Positions 18,846-27,836 of a stretch of DNA of 64,000 nucleotides are shown here, piece after piece (position 1 is the stretch's first letter; the number at the start of each line of letters is the position of its first letter). The position numbers and the translations under genes are program-made. Where the stretch lies: contig CANLTJ010000005.1 of NCBI GenBank assembly GCA_947493995.1, forward strand, positions 1 to 64,000, read 5' to 3'. Source of the stretch: an uncultured Arachnia sp. (GTDB lineage Bacteria > Actinomycetota > Actinomycetes > Propionibacteriales > Propionibacteriaceae). The notes beneath the pieces were generated by a model, which saw only the letters and a list, made by a program, of their open reading frames with translations, had not been told where the DNA came from and searched no databases.

Positions 18846-19961
18846 TCAACTCTTCAGGTCGGCCAGTAGGACGGCGTCCCGCTCGAGTGCTTCGGCAACC
18901 GCTTCGTTGGTGACGTTGCCGCCGTGCGTGTTCAAGCCGCCCGCCAGTGCCGGATCCTCCTCCATGGCCTCGCGCCATCCCTTGTCCGCGATGTGCAGGA
19001 CGTAGGGCAGCGTGGCGTTCGCGAGGGCATACGTCGATGTGTGGGGCACCGCTCCAGGGATGTTGGCGACGCAGTAGAACAGCGATTCGTGCACCTTGAA
19101 CGTCGGGTCGTCGTGTGTGGTGGGTCGGGAATCGGCGAAACACCCCCCTTGGTCGATGGCGATGTCCACCAGCACGGATCCGGGCTTCATCTCGGCCACC
19201 AGGTCATTCGGGACCAGTTTGGGGGCACGCGCCCCCGGGATCAGAACGGAACCGATCACCAGATCCGCATCCTTCACCTGCTCGCGCACCGTCAGCTCAT
19301 TGGATGCGAGTTGCTGAACAGCGCCACCCCACTGCCAGGATGCTTCCCGGAGTTTGTTGAGGTTGGTGTCCAGGAGGGTGACGTCTGCGCCCATGCCGAC
19401 GGCGATGTTGGCTGCACTCTTGCCGGAGACTCCGCCTCCGAGGACCACCACCTTGGCGTTGGCGACGCCACCGATGCCCCCCATCATCACGCCTCGCCCT
19501 CCGCGCGTTCTCAAGAGGTGGTGGGCTCCGAGCTGCGGCGCGAGGCACCCCGCCACTTCGCTCATGGGCTGCAGGAGCGGAAGTGAGCCGTCCTCGAGCT
19601 GCACGGTCTCATACGCGATGCCGGTGGTCCCTGCGGACAGCAGCGCCTCGGCTACTTCGGTGCCGGATGCGAGGTGCAGATAGGTGAAGAGAACCACGTC
19701 TTCGCGCAGACGATGGAATTCCTCCTTGATCGGCTCCTTGACCTTCATCACCATCTCACCGAACTCCCAGGTGGAATCGGCATCGGGAAGGATCAAAGCC
19801 CCCACCGCTTCATACTCCTTGTCCGGAATGGAGGATCCCACCCCGGCACCGCTCTGAATTGCCACCTCGTGCCCGTGCCTCACGAGCTCATTCACGCCCG
19901 TGGGCGTCAGGGCCACTCTGAACTCGTTGTTCTTGACCTCTTGGGGAACGGCAATTCTCAT
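18846..19961 (-). CDS. ald: Alanine dehydrogenase
   Basis: NAD-dependent interconversion of L-alanine and pyruvate with ammonia (371 aa, standard length). N-terminal MRIAVPQEVKNNEFRVALTP contains the substrate-binding Arg; MKVKEPI has the conserved Lys; FTYLHLA has the catalytic His; the NAD fold shows VVVLGGGVSGKSAA. GAGGAG lies five bases before the ATG. It follows tadC by 79 bases on the same strand and may have its own promoter there. With putA next door, the pair can turn proline and alanine into glutamate and pyruvate. Confidence 0.95.
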   Translation of the reverse strand: MRIAVPQEVKNNEFRVALTPTGVNELVRHGHEVAIQSGAGVGSSIPDKEYEAVGALILPDADSTWEFGEMVMKVKEPIKEEFHRLREDVVLFTYLHLASGTEVAEALLSAGTTGIAYETVQLEDGSLPLLQPMSEVAGCLAPQLGAHHLLRTRGGRGVMMGGIGGVANAKVVVLGGGVSGKSAANIAVGMGADVTLLDTNLNKLREASWQWGGAVQQLASNELTVREQVKDADLVIGSVLIPGARAPKLVPNDLVAEMKPGSVLVDIAIDQGGCFADSRPTTHDDPTFKVHESLFYCVANIPGAVPHTSTYALANATLPYVLHIADKGWREAMEEDPALAGGLNTHGGNVTNEAVAEALERDAVLLADLKS

Positions 19962-20040
19962 CGTGACTCCTCGTCATCGGGAAGTGTCGGGGCGGAGCAG
20001 GTCCGTTCAGACTACTGCCGCGACAGGCCCTCGTCTCCGA

Positions 20041-20787
20041 TCACGGGGAAGGCAGGCCATCCAGCAGCCCTGCAATGATGGGCACTACACCCACCAGCAC
20101 GAAGGCAGGCAGGAAGCATGCCATCAGCGGCACCACCGATCTGACCCCGGCCGTCCGTGCCCGTTCCAGGGCACGTTCCCGGGTCACGAGCCGGGCTTCA
20201 TCTGCGTGCACGTGCAGCACGTCGACCAGCGAGGTACCCGATCTCGCAGAACGAGCGACGTCACGTGCCACCTGCCCCCACACCTCGTCCTCGACGAGTT
20301 CCTGCCACGCCTGCTGTTCGGTGACCCCCATCGACAGCTGACCCAACACCTTTGACAAGACCGTGGAGGTTGGAATCCCCGGGACATCCACCACCGCCTC
20401 CAGCGCATGCCGCATGGGAGCACCTGCGGACAGGCACACGGCAAGGAGTTCGACTGTGTCCGCGAGTTCCTCCTGACCGGCCACAGCGTCGCGATGCGAC
20501 AACGACACCTGCCCTCCGCCCACAACGATGGCCAGCGGCGCCACCACCAGCGCCACGCCACCCGCCGTCGTGGGAAGAAGCGTGAAGAGCACCAGTCCGG
20601 CAGCCAGACCGGCCAGGATTCTTGCCGGCAGAGGGAGCGCCCCCTTCTTGCCGTGCATCAGTCGGGCCACATGGCCGCCCGTCCACGGACGCGCTGGTTC
20701 AAGGCGCCGCAATCGGTGATGCGGATCCGGCGCGAGGACCCAGCACGCCATCGCAACCAGGACTATCCCCGCGACTGCGCTGCTCAT
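20041..20787 (-). CDS. Tad pilus inner-membrane protein, TadC type
   Basis: Type II/IV secretion F-domain membrane protein (248 aa) of the Flp pilus platform. Several hydrophobic segments flank a cytoplasmic four-helix part with MRHALEAVVDVPGIPTSTVL and ARSARSGTSLVDVL, as in the GspF/TadC family; the end is again hydrophobic. The ATG at 20787 overlaps the upstream tadB stop by four bases, which decides the start over 20826. Last gene of the ssd-tadA-tadB-tadC operon. Confidence 0.8.
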   Translation of the reverse strand: MSSAVAGIVLVAMACWVLAPDPHHRLRRLEPARPWTGGHVARLMHGKKGALPLPARILAGLAAGLVLFTLLPTTAGGVALVVAPLAIVVGGGQVSLSHRDAVAGQEELADTVELLAVCLSAGAPMRHALEAVVDVPGIPTSTVLSKVLGQLSMGVTEQQAWQELVEDEVWGQVARDVARSARSGTSLVDVLHVHADEARLVTRERALERARTAGVRSVVPLMACFLPAFVLVGVVPIIAGLLDGLPSP

Positions 20788-21584
20788 TTTCGCTCCCGGG
20801 CGGATTCCCCGCTGCGCGCGATCCACTCGGTCCAGATCACGCCGCCCGCGACCAGAACGGTCCCCGCCAGGAATGCCACCTGACCCGGCCAGGAACCGAA
20901 CAGGAACTCGAGCGGCTGGGCTCCAGCCAATGCCCCCAGCGCGATGGCCACGAAAGGCAGCAGCGCCATGATCCGCCCGCTCGCCCGAGCGGTGGCCAGT
21001 TCCGCTCCGATGACGGCAGCCAGATGTCGTTCCTGCCGCAGGTTCTCCGCGACTCTTTCCAACACCACCGCGATGGGGGCCCCTGTCCGTTCACTCGCGT
21101 ACCACGCCGCGGCCACCCGGCGGTATCCGGCACCGCCGGGCACGGCACCGAGCTCGTTGAATGCTGCCGCGACGTCACCGCCGAGTCGTCCTGTGTGTGC
21201 AACCGATTCCAGCGCGGCGCAGTCAGTGGCTGCATCCGCCAGCGCGAGGGTGGGGATCTGGCCCGCCTGCAACATCAGCGCCAGCGTCTTGGTGGCCCGC
21301 GCGGTCTCACTCCGGACGACAGCCCGACGCCGATCCAGCAGCGTCCGGTGGATCAGCCACGCCGCGGTTCCCAGCAGCATTCCGCCAGCCACCATCCATC
21401 CAAGAACGCGAGTCCCCAAAAGCACCCACACCATGGCGAGCACGGCGCAGGCACCCACTGCCAGCGGCAGCCATCGGGGATGGTGACGGGTGGGAACGGG
21501 CGGCTCCAGCCGCCTCAGGTGCCTGTCCTGAGGCGGCCCGATCGCCAGGGCTGCGGACAGGGCGAACACCACGACCGCGATCAT
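20784..21584 (-). CDS. Tad pilus inner-membrane protein, TadB type
   Basis: F-domain integral membrane protein (266 aa) paired with TadC. The N-terminal hydrophobic segments are followed by a cytoplasmic helical part (SETARATKTLALMLQAGQIP, then ERTGAPIAVVLERVAENLR) and a closing transmembrane pair. It overlaps tadA and tadC by four bases on each side, so translation is coupled along the operon. Confidence 0.8.
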   Translation of the reverse strand: MIAVVVFALSAALAIGPPQDRHLRRLEPPVPTRHHPRWLPLAVGACAVLAMVWVLLGTRVLGWMVAGGMLLGTAAWLIHRTLLDRRRAVVRSETARATKTLALMLQAGQIPTLALADAATDCAALESVAHTGRLGGDVAAAFNELGAVPGGAGYRRVAAAWYASERTGAPIAVVLERVAENLRQERHLAAVIGAELATARASGRIMALLPFVAIALGALAGAQPLEFLFGSWPGQVAFLAGTVLVAGGVIWTEWIARSGESARERK

Positions 21585-22726
21585 GGCAAACCCACCATGG
21601 CGCGCAGAGCAGCCTTTCCGGAGTGCCAGCTCACGCCGTCGCGGCCGAAACTGACGGCGGGTTCAATCGTGACCCAGCCATCCGCCCCGCGCACGAACAA
21701 GCCGATCTCAGCAACCCCGCGGGACCCGTCAGGCAGGCGATGCACATGCACCGCGACCCGCAGTGCGGAAGCAAGCTGGGCATGGCAGGCCTCTCTCCCC
21801 AGACCACCCAGTGCCGCTAGCGCTTCCAGCCGTGCGGGCACGTCGGTGACGGAGTTGGCATGCACGGTGCCGCAGCCCCCTTCGTGACCGGTATTGAGGG
21901 CCGTCAACATGTCACTCAGCTCCGCGCCCCGCACCTCACCCAGCACGATGCGGTCCGGTCTCATCCGAAGGGCCTGACGCACGAGAGCGGTGAGTGCTAT
22001 CGCACCCACACCCTCGGTATTGGCTGGTCTCGCCTCCAGCCGGATGCAGTGCGGATGGGCAGGCGCCAACTCTCGCGCATCCTCCACCACCACGATGCGT
22101 TCGCTCGCGGGTACCAGCCCCAGCATCGCCGCCAACAGTGTCGTCTTGCCGGAACCGGTTCCTCCGCTGATCACGAACGGCACCTTGTGGATGATCAGAT
22201 TCTGCAGAATGTCATGCGCCTCCGATGCCAGGGATCCTTGCTCCAGCAGCTGCGCCAGCGTCAATCGAGCTGGGGCGGGAACCCTGAGGGAGAGGCATGT
22301 CCCGGGCGATGACACCGGCGCCAGAACGGCGTGTAGACGGGTTCCGTCGGCCAGCCGGCCGTCCACGAAGGGCTGGGAGTCGTCGAGCCGCCGTCCGGCC
22401 GCAGTGGCGAGCCGGATGGCCAGGCGCCTGACCTGCTCGTCATCGAACATCTCCAGTTCGGTGCGCTCCAAGCCCCGGCCCCGATCGATGAAGACTCCAT
22501 CGATGCCGTTCACGAGTACATCCGTCACGCCGGGCATCCGCAGAAGGTGCTCCAGCGGACCGGCACCTACACTGTGGCGCCGCAGCGCATCCATCGTCTC
22601 CACCATGACGTGGTCGCTGACCACGACCCCCAGGCTCCGCAGGGCGGCGGCCACGTCGGCCGCCGTGTGAGGCCGACCCAGCCTCCCCAGAATGCTCTGC
22701 AGCTCCTCCAGATGTGTCGCGCTCAT
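21581..22726 (-). CDS. tadA: Pilus assembly ATPase TadA / CpaF type
   Basis: Secretion ATPase that powers Flp pilus assembly (381 aa). Walker A is ISGGTGSGKTTLL, the Asp box is VVVEDARELAP, Walker B lies in RPDRIVLGEVRG, and the His box is GHEGGCGTVHANS. It is shorter than typical CpaF at the N-terminus, in line with actinobacterial TadA. Four-base overlaps with both neighbours place it in one operon with ssd, tadB and tadC. Confidence 0.92.
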   Translation of the reverse strand: MSATHLEELQSILGRLGRPHTAADVAAALRSLGVVVSDHVMVETMDALRRHSVGAGPLEHLLRMPGVTDVLVNGIDGVFIDRGRGLERTELEMFDDEQVRRLAIRLATAAGRRLDDSQPFVDGRLADGTRLHAVLAPVSSPGTCLSLRVPAPARLTLAQLLEQGSLASEAHDILQNLIIHKVPFVISGGTGSGKTTLLAAMLGLVPASERIVVVEDARELAPAHPHCIRLEARPANTEGVGAIALTALVRQALRMRPDRIVLGEVRGAELSDMLTALNTGHEGGCGTVHANSVTDVPARLEALAALGGLGREACHAQLASALRVAVHVHRLPDGSRGVAEIGLFVRGADGWVTIEPAVSFGRDGVSWHSGKAALRAMVGLP

Positions 22727-23739
22727 GCCAACAACCCATCCAGCACGCTGTTCACGTCTCGCCTGAATCGCCGTGCGGGCGAGTCCACAATGCCAGCGCC
22801 CGCAGCAGCCAGTTGTGCGACAGCTCTGTCATGGCGGATCCTCCCCAGCAACGGCAGTCCAAGGGCCTGGGCCACTGCTTCAGGCGGTAGTGATGCCCCC
22901 GGACCCGTGCGCACCAGCAGACTGGCTCCTGTCGGGGTGCGCTGCCCCGCGGCCATGCGGGCAGCGGCCACCCCCCTGACGTGCGCCGCCACCACAACAA
23001 CTGGCTGGACGGCGCCGAGCCATTCCAGTCGATGGCCATCACCGGCGTCCACCACAATCAGGTCCTGGCTCCGCCCCAGACTTCGCAACACCGCACCCAG
23101 AGCACTCCGCGTGGGTCGGGCGACGGATTCCCTGCCCATGGCCAGCAGTGACACTCCGTTGCCTGTCACCAGCTGCTCCTCCAGACGGCCCAGCTCCCCC
23201 GACGCGTCCCCCAGCTCGTTCCACCGCACTCCCGGGGCCGCTTCCAGTCCCATGAGGAGATCCAGGCCCCCGCCGCACTCTGCGAGCTCGATTGCCGCGA
23301 CCCTGGTCCCCCGCCGCGCCGCCAGAAGCGCCGTCGCCACCGTCAGCGAACTCGCGCCCACACCGCCGGACCCGCCGTAGAAGGCCACCACCGTGGCGGT
23401 GGGTTCCGGCTCCCGCCCGAGGGTGAGCACCTCCGCCAACTGCGATGACGACTGTGGCAGGGCCAGAGCCGGCGCGCCGAGTTCAGCGGAGGCGGTGAAC
23501 AGCTCGGCAGACGCCCGGCCGACGACCCATGTCCGGCCTCCCCTGTCGGACATCTCCGCTGCCCGCGCCGCCAGGTCCACGCCCACCAGACGAACGGCAG
23601 CCGCGCTCCACGATGCGCGCAGCTCCTCGCGGTCCCCCACCACTGTCACCGACGTCCCCAGGGCAAGCGCTGATGCTGAGACGGCGTCGATCAGGGACGG
23701 GTCACGCGTCGCCAGCAGACACGTCGATACGTCTTCCAT
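22723..23739 (-). CDS. Ssd/CpaE/TadZ-like ATPase
   Basis: A MinD/ParA-superfamily protein of the Ssd group (about 338 aa) that in other bacteria positions the Tad apparatus or affects septum placement. The N-terminal receiver-like part (DVSTCLLATRDPSLIDAV) lacks obvious phosphoacceptor chemistry. The ATPase part starts with VVAFYGGSGGVGASSLTVA, a deviant Walker A in which the second conserved Lys is Ala-Ser, as is common in this group. Start uncertain: ATG at 23739 or 23757; the longer open frame to 24117 is antisense to the divergent methyltransferase. Confidence 0.75.
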   Translation of the reverse strand: MEDVSTCLLATRDPSLIDAVSASALALGTSVTVVGDREELRASWSAAAVRLVGVDLAARAAEMSDRGGRTWVVGRASAELFTASAELGAPALALPQSSSQLAEVLTLGREPEPTATVVAFYGGSGGVGASSLTVATALLAARRGTRVAAIELAECGGGLDLLMGLEAAPGVRWNELGDASGELGRLEEQLVTGNGVSLLAMGRESVARPTRSALGAVLRSLGRSQDLIVVDAGDGHRLEWLGAVQPVVVVAAHVRGVAAARMAAGQRTPTGASLLVRTGPGASLPPEAVAQALGLPLLGRIRHDRAVAQLAAAGAGIVDSPARRFRRDVNSVLDGLLA

Positions 23740-23848
23740 GATTCTCACACCTGTCATGTTGGGCGCCTCGCGGGGTGTATCGGCAAAACGGTCGAGCAGG
23801 AGTGGATAACCTGAGGGCGTCCCCTGACCGTCCACACATCGAAAAGAC

Positions 23849-24595
23849 ATGTCGAAGCACACCGCGATTCCCCCCGAAGCCCTGACGTGGCTGGCCGCCT
23901 GGCCGCAGGTCCGTGTCCTCGCCATCCATGGCGGGGCGCCGTTGGCGCGGCGCCTGCTTGAGGACGGGCACGTGGTGTTCGCCATGACGCCGGAGGAGAC
24001 GGAGGCTGAGCGTCTTCGCGCCCTGGACGGTGCGCTCCCGCTGCGCGCCCGCCCGGAGGCCATCCCCATCGACCCATGGCAGTTCGACGTGGTGATCAGC
24101 CACCAGGGTTTCCACACAATGGATCAATCGGCGGCTCTGGCCGAGATCGCCCGTGTCCTTCGCCCCGGAGGGTGTCTGAGCGCGTCCTATATCGTGCGCG
24201 ACGACTCGGTCCCCTGGGTACGTCGTCTCGCAGCGCTCCTGCGCCACTACGACCCCGTCGCAATGCGTGGGGACTACGGTCACGACAGCCTGTCAGCCCT
24301 GCAGGACTCCAAGTATTTCCCCGAGGTGGAGCAACGCGCTTTCCGCATCTGGCAGGCGATCTCGCTGCCCCAACTCCAGACTCTGGTGACCCGTCAACCC
24401 CTCTATGCCGCGCTCGACGAGGGGGCACGCTCCCGGCTGAGCACAGAGGTGAGCAACCTCTACCAACACTCGGTACGCCCCGGCGAGCATCTCCGGTTGC
24501 CATTTCAACTGCTGTGCTGTCGTGCATGGGTGAGCCATGATGAACTAACCGCCCCCGTCACGGCACCGGAACTGGGCATCAAGATCAAGATGTGA
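23849..24595 (+). CDS. SAM-dependent methyltransferase-like protein
   Basis: A 248-aa soluble protein. VVISHQGFHTMDQSAALAEIARVLRPGGCLSAS is split here across a typical type-11 methyltransferase post-II region (the LRPGG turn). The glycine-rich SAM motif I is weak (VLAIHGGAPLARRL), so binding is less certain. Divergent from ssd with about 110 bases between, and 52 bases before the holin-like gene. Substrate unknown. Confidence 0.65.
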   Translation: MSKHTAIPPEALTWLAAWPQVRVLAIHGGAPLARRLLEDGHVVFAMTPEETEAERLRALDGALPLRARPEAIPIDPWQFDVVISHQGFHTMDQSAALAEIARVLRPGGCLSASYIVRDDSVPWVRRLAALLRHYDPVAMRGDYGHDSLSALQDSKYFPEVEQRAFRIWQAISLPQLQTLVTRQPLYAALDEGARSRLSTEVSNLYQHSVRPGEHLRLPFQLLCCRAWVSHDELTAPVTAPELGIKIKM

Positions 24596-24647
24596 GGCAA
24601 TTCACCCCAGTGGGCCCTAGTCTGGAGTCCACGTCGAAAGGATGATG

Positions 24648-25181
24648 ATGGTAAAGCCCGATACAGGCGCAACACAGATGCACGATTCAACCAACAATGA
24701 TGGCCCGACCCTCAAGGACGCCGGCTCGACCTTCCAGCGGATCAAGGCTTCCCTCGCTGAGTTCGTGTCCAAGGAGACCGAGCTCGCCAAGGCGGAGGTG
24801 GTACCCGCAGCCAAGCAGGCCGGTATTGGCTCCGGCCTGTTCGCCGGGGCAGGAGTGCTGGCCCTGCACGCCCTGTGGATGATTCTGATCGCCATCGTGT
24901 TGGCCATCGCATGGCTGCTGAATTCGGTGACCAGCCTCGGCCCTTGGGCGTCCGGGACGTTCGCCTTCATCATCACAGCCATCTTCTCGCTGCTGGTGGC
25001 CTTCATCCTGGTGAAGGTGGGGCAGTCCCGCTTCAAGAAGGTGTCCAAGCCCGAGGCGACCATCGCCGAGGCCAAGGCAACGCTCACCGCCATCAGCGAC
25101 GCAGTGAGTGGCGACAGCGCTGCAGATCGCGAGTTGGCGGCCAAGAATGTGATTCCCGGGGCGACTGCGGTGGAGAAGTAA
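24648..25181 (+). CDS. Phage-holin-family-like membrane protein (DUF1469 type)
   Basis: A 177-aa membrane protein. A soluble N-terminal helix (STFQRIKASLAEFVSKETELA) is followed by two or more transmembrane helices (about 55-85 and 95-125) and a charged C-terminal helix. This matches the actinobacterial holin superfamily III/DUF1469 group, which are normal chromosomal proteins and not a sign of prophage. Three consecutive ATGs occur; the third (24648) is six bases from GAAAGG and is preferred. Confidence 0.65.
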   Translation: MVKPDTGATQMHDSTNNDGPTLKDAGSTFQRIKASLAEFVSKETELAKAEVVPAAKQAGIGSGLFAGAGVLALHALWMILIAIVLAIAWLLNSVTSLGPWASGTFAFIITAIFSLLVAFILVKVGQSRFKKVSKPEATIAEAKATLTAISDAVSGDSAADRELAAKNVIPGATAVEK

Positions 25182-25231
25182 CCGGGGGACGGCCACGTCG
25201 GTCCTGGGCGGGCGCTCAGAGAGGATGAGGT

Positions 25232-25855
25232 TTAGTCTCGCAGGAACCTCGCGGGCACCTGCTGCACGTGGCTGCGGTCCCACGGCCGGGACCAGCCCGC
25301 GAGGTCGAGGGACTCGTCCAGCAGATGGGCGGTGAAACCCCAGATGAACAACTCCCCCATGGCGAAGGCTGGTCCCCGGTAGCCGCTGGGGTGCTGGCCC
25401 AGCACACGTACTGATGGATCCGCCAGGGCGGACACCCTCAGGGAGTGCACTGCACTCACCTCCCCCGGGTCAGCGGGCCACAACTCCTGGCCGCCGTCCC
25501 AGATTCCTACCACCGGTGTGACGTCGTAGTTGCTGGCTGGCACCCAGGCGACGGGCAGCTCCCCGAGAACCTGGACCCGGGATGGTTGCAGTCCCACCTC
25601 CTCCTCAGCCTCTCGTAGCGCCGCATCCACGATCGTGGCGTCCCCTACTTCCATTGCACCACCCGGGAGAGCGATCTGGCCGGCGTGTGTGCGCAGCGAC
25701 GTCGCCCGCTCGATGACGGTCACGCTCGGGTCGGCTTCATCGGTGAACAACATGAGCACACCGGCTCGCCGCCCGCCCCTCGGCCTGCGGATACCGCTGG
25801 AGTCCGGCAGGGTTGTTCCCAGTCCACGCACCAGTTGGGCGAACGCTTCATTCAC
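25232..25855 (-). CDS. Nudix hydrolase, CoA pyrophosphatase-like
   Basis: Predicted to cleave a nucleoside diphosphate derivative such as CoA (207 aa). The Nudix box reads PGGAMEVGDATIVDAALREA followed by EEEVGL, with the Asp-containing variant and the preceding RTHAGQIALPGG typical of the CoA-diphosphatase (YeaB/NUDT7) group. It begins with a GTG directly after the TGA of the thioredoxin-like gene, so the two are co-translated. Last gene of the DUF4177-ridA-nth-tlpA-nudix run. Confidence 0.85.
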   Translation of the reverse strand: MNEAFAQLVRGLGTTLPDSSGIRRPRGGRRAGVLMLFTDEADPSVTVIERATSLRTHAGQIALPGGAMEVGDATIVDAALREAEEEVGLQPSRVQVLGELPVAWVPASNYDVTPVVGIWDGGQELWPADPGEVSAVHSLRVSALADPSVRVLGQHPSGYRGPAFAMGELFIWGFTAHLLDESLDLAGWSRPWDRSHVQQVPARFLRD

Positions 25856-26500
25856 TCAGGCCCCCAGATGTTGATCAATCAGCCCGAGAAGCTGCTCGGT
25901 GGATTCAATGCCGCCCACGTGGCGTCCCACCACCTCGCCGTCCGCCGCGACGAACAGGGTCACCGGCAGCCCCGGAATCTTCAGCGGCACCTGGAGGGTG
26001 CGTTCCATGTCCTGGATGTGGGGATACTCCCATTCCGCGAGCGCTGCGAACTCCAGAGCCCAGTCGGGCTGGGGATCCTGATAGTTGATGCCCACGAAGA
26101 AGACGTCCGTCTCCTGCTGGAAGGCTTCCCGCAAGTACGGACTCTCCACACGGCAGGGTGCACACCACTGCGCCCAGAAATTGAGCACCATTGGTTCCCG
26201 TGGCAGCCCGGCAAGGTTGATGACCTGATCGGTGCCAAGACACGACAACTCCGTCGCCGGCAGACCATTCAGAATTGCGACGGCTGAGGGATCGGTGTCC
26301 GGACATTCGGGGAGCCCGTACTGCTGCCGGAGGGCGTCGAGGTCAGCTGTCACGGTGGCAGCAGGCATGGGTTCCGACGGAGCGTCAGAAGGAGGCGCGG
26401 GCGAAGGGCTGGCGCACGACGTTGCGGCCAAGGCCATGACCACCGCCACCGCACTTGCCCATCTCCGTGTCGTTTGACGCCCGGGCTGGCTCCTCCTCAT
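25856..26500 (-). CDS. TlpA-like thioredoxin-fold lipoprotein
   Basis: Predicted extracytoplasmic thiol-disulfide protein (214 aa). A basic signal with a lipobox (ALAATSC) would leave a lipidated Cys, followed by a Pro/Ser-rich spacer. The thioredoxin-like fold shows NFWAQWCAPCRVESPYL with the active-site WCAPC, then the cis-Pro region IPGLPVTLFV. It overlaps nth by four bases. In other actinobacteria such proteins serve cytochrome c maturation or oxidative folding; no partner is in the window. Confidence 0.88.
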   Translation of the reverse strand: MRRSQPGRQTTRRWASAVAVVMALAATSCASPSPAPPSDAPSEPMPAATVTADLDALRQQYGLPECPDTDPSAVAILNGLPATELSCLGTDQVINLAGLPREPMVLNFWAQWCAPCRVESPYLREAFQQETDVFFVGINYQDPQPDWALEFAALAEWEYPHIQDMERTLQVPLKIPGLPVTLFVAADGEVVGRHVGGIESTEQLLGLIDQHLGA

Positions 26501-27180
26501 GATCGCGGCTCCCGCAGAAGCGCCTCTGCCTTGCCGGGGTCGGTCTCACCCTCACCGTAGGAAGGGCAGAGGTCCGCGAGCACGCACGCCCCGCAGGCGG
26601 GCCTGCGAGCATGGCAGCAGCGTCGGCCGTGCCAGATGATGCGGTGATTCAGCAGCACCCACACCGAGGGATCAAACAGTTTTCCCACCTCGCGCTCCAC
26701 GACGTCGGGCTTGCTCGATTCCACCCATCCCAGCCTGTTTGTCACGCGGATGAGGTGTGTGTCCGGGGTGATGCCGGGCACCCCGAATCCGTCTCCCAGC
26801 ACCACGTTGGCCGTCTTGCGACCCACCCCCGGCAACGTCACCAACTCCTCGAGTGTCGCCGGGACTGCTCCATCGAAGTCGTCGACAATCTTTCGGGAGA
26901 GCCCGATGAGGGATGTGCTCTTGTTGCGGAAGAAGCCCACGGGGCCGATGATCCGCTCGACGTCCTCGCGGTCGGCAGCGGCCAGGGATGAGGCATCGGG
27001 ATACGTGGCAAACAGTTCCTTCGTCACGAGGTTGACGCGACGATCGGTGGACTGTGCGGACAGGACCGTCGCCACCAGCAGCTCAAAGGGCGTGGTGAAG
27101 TCGAGTTCGCACTGGGCGTCGGGGTACTGCTCTCCGAGTCGCGCATACACCTCTGCTGGCTGGCCGGGCTTCTCCTGCAA
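26497..27180 (-). CDS. nth: Endonuclease III
   Basis: Base-excision DNA glycosylase/AP lyase for oxidised pyrimidines (227 aa). The helix-hairpin-helix TLPGVGRKTANVVL holds the catalytic Lys; TPDTHLIRV holds the catalytic Asp; the C-terminal cluster C-x6-C-x2-C-x5-C (CCHARRPACGACVLADLC) binds a 4Fe-4S centre. The start appears to be TTG at 27180, with GAGG eight bases upstream and only three bases after the ridA stop; no ATG or GTG nearby has a better site. Confidence 0.93.
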   Translation of the reverse strand: MQEKPGQPAEVYARLGEQYPDAQCELDFTTPFELLVATVLSAQSTDRRVNLVTKELFATYPDASSLAAADREDVERIIGPVGFFRNKSTSLIGLSRKIVDDFDGAVPATLEELVTLPGVGRKTANVVLGDGFGVPGITPDTHLIRVTNRLGWVESSKPDVVEREVGKLFDPSVWVLLNHRIIWHGRRCCHARRPACGACVLADLCPSYGEGETDPGKAEALLREPRS

Positions 27181-27183
27181 CGC

Positions 27184-27642
27184 CTAGACCTCGACCATCA
27201 GTTCAACCTCGACGGCGGCGTCGAGGGGGAGCACGTTGACGCCGACGGCGCTGCGGACATGGGCGCCGTGTTCCTGCCCGAAGATCTCGGCCATGAGTTC
27301 GGAGGCCCCATTGGCGACGGTGGGTTGATCGACGAAGTCGGGGGCGCTCGCCACGTAGACCACAACGCGCAGAACGCGCAGGATGCTGTCCACTCCACCC
27401 GCTTCCTGCGCCACAGCGGCGACGGCATTCAACGCCGCCACCCGGGCGGCCCGGACGCCATCGGGAATTGAGATGTCGGCTCCCAGCTTGCCCGTGGCCA
27501 CCAGCTCCCCATCAGCAAGCGGCAGCTGACCGGAGGTCCAGATGAAGTCACCGGAGCGCCGCGCGGGAACGTAGGACGCCAGCGGTGTGGCGACGGGCGG
27601 GAGTTCGATCCCGGCGGCCGCCATCCTGGCCCGGATGGCCAT
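27184..27642 (-). CDS. RidA/YjgF-family protein
   Basis: A 152-aa member of the RidA superfamily, usually trimeric enamine/imine deaminases that clear reactive PLP-enzyme products. Typical elements are VPARRSGDFIWTSGQLP, the central RVVVYVASAPDF and the closing RSAVGVNVLPLDAAVEVELM; the canonical Arg is present in that last motif. It begins three bases after the stop of the DUF4177 gene. Confidence 0.85.
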   Translation of the reverse strand: MAIRARMAAAGIELPPVATPLASYVPARRSGDFIWTSGQLPLADGELVATGKLGADISIPDGVRAARVAALNAVAAVAQEAGGVDSILRVLRVVVYVASAPDFVDQPTVANGASELMAEIFGQEHGAHVRSAVGVNVLPLDAAVEVELMVEV

Positions 27643-27645
27643 CTC

Positions 27646-27807
27646 TCAGCCGTTCTGCAGGGGCCGCTTGAAGTACCCCACCAGCGTGTCCGGGTTGGGT
27701 CCCGGCGCCAGTTGAACCAGTTCCCACCCGTCGGCGCCAAAGTTGTTCAGGATCTGCTGCGCCACATGCGACAGGATCGGAGCGGTGAAGTATTCCCATT
27801 TAGTCAT
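27646..27807 (-). CDS. DUF4177-like micro-protein, 53 aa
   Basis: A short conserved-looking protein starting MTKWEYFTAPIL and containing NNFGADGWELVQL and GYFKRP, the pattern of the small DUF4177 family (WEY at the start, DGWELV in the middle, Lys/Arg near the end). The ATG is at 27807 and the TGA at 27646-27648, three bases before ridA. Function unknown. A similar micro-gene sits before the ridA homologue in mycobacteria (from memory). Confidence 0.8.
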   Translation of the reverse strand: MTKWEYFTAPILSHVAQQILNNFGADGWELVQLAPGPNPDTLVGYFKRPLQNG

Positions 27808-27836
27808 GGGAGCCAGCTTAAGTCATGCATTCGAGG

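Noticed and set aside
23758..24117. Extension of the Ssd-like gene to 24117
   Set aside because: The extra part is antisense to the divergent methyltransferase-like gene and low in protein-like character.
24648..25181. Prophage marker because of the holin-family resemblance
   Set aside because: Single chromosomal genes of this family are common in actinobacteria and no other phage gene is present.
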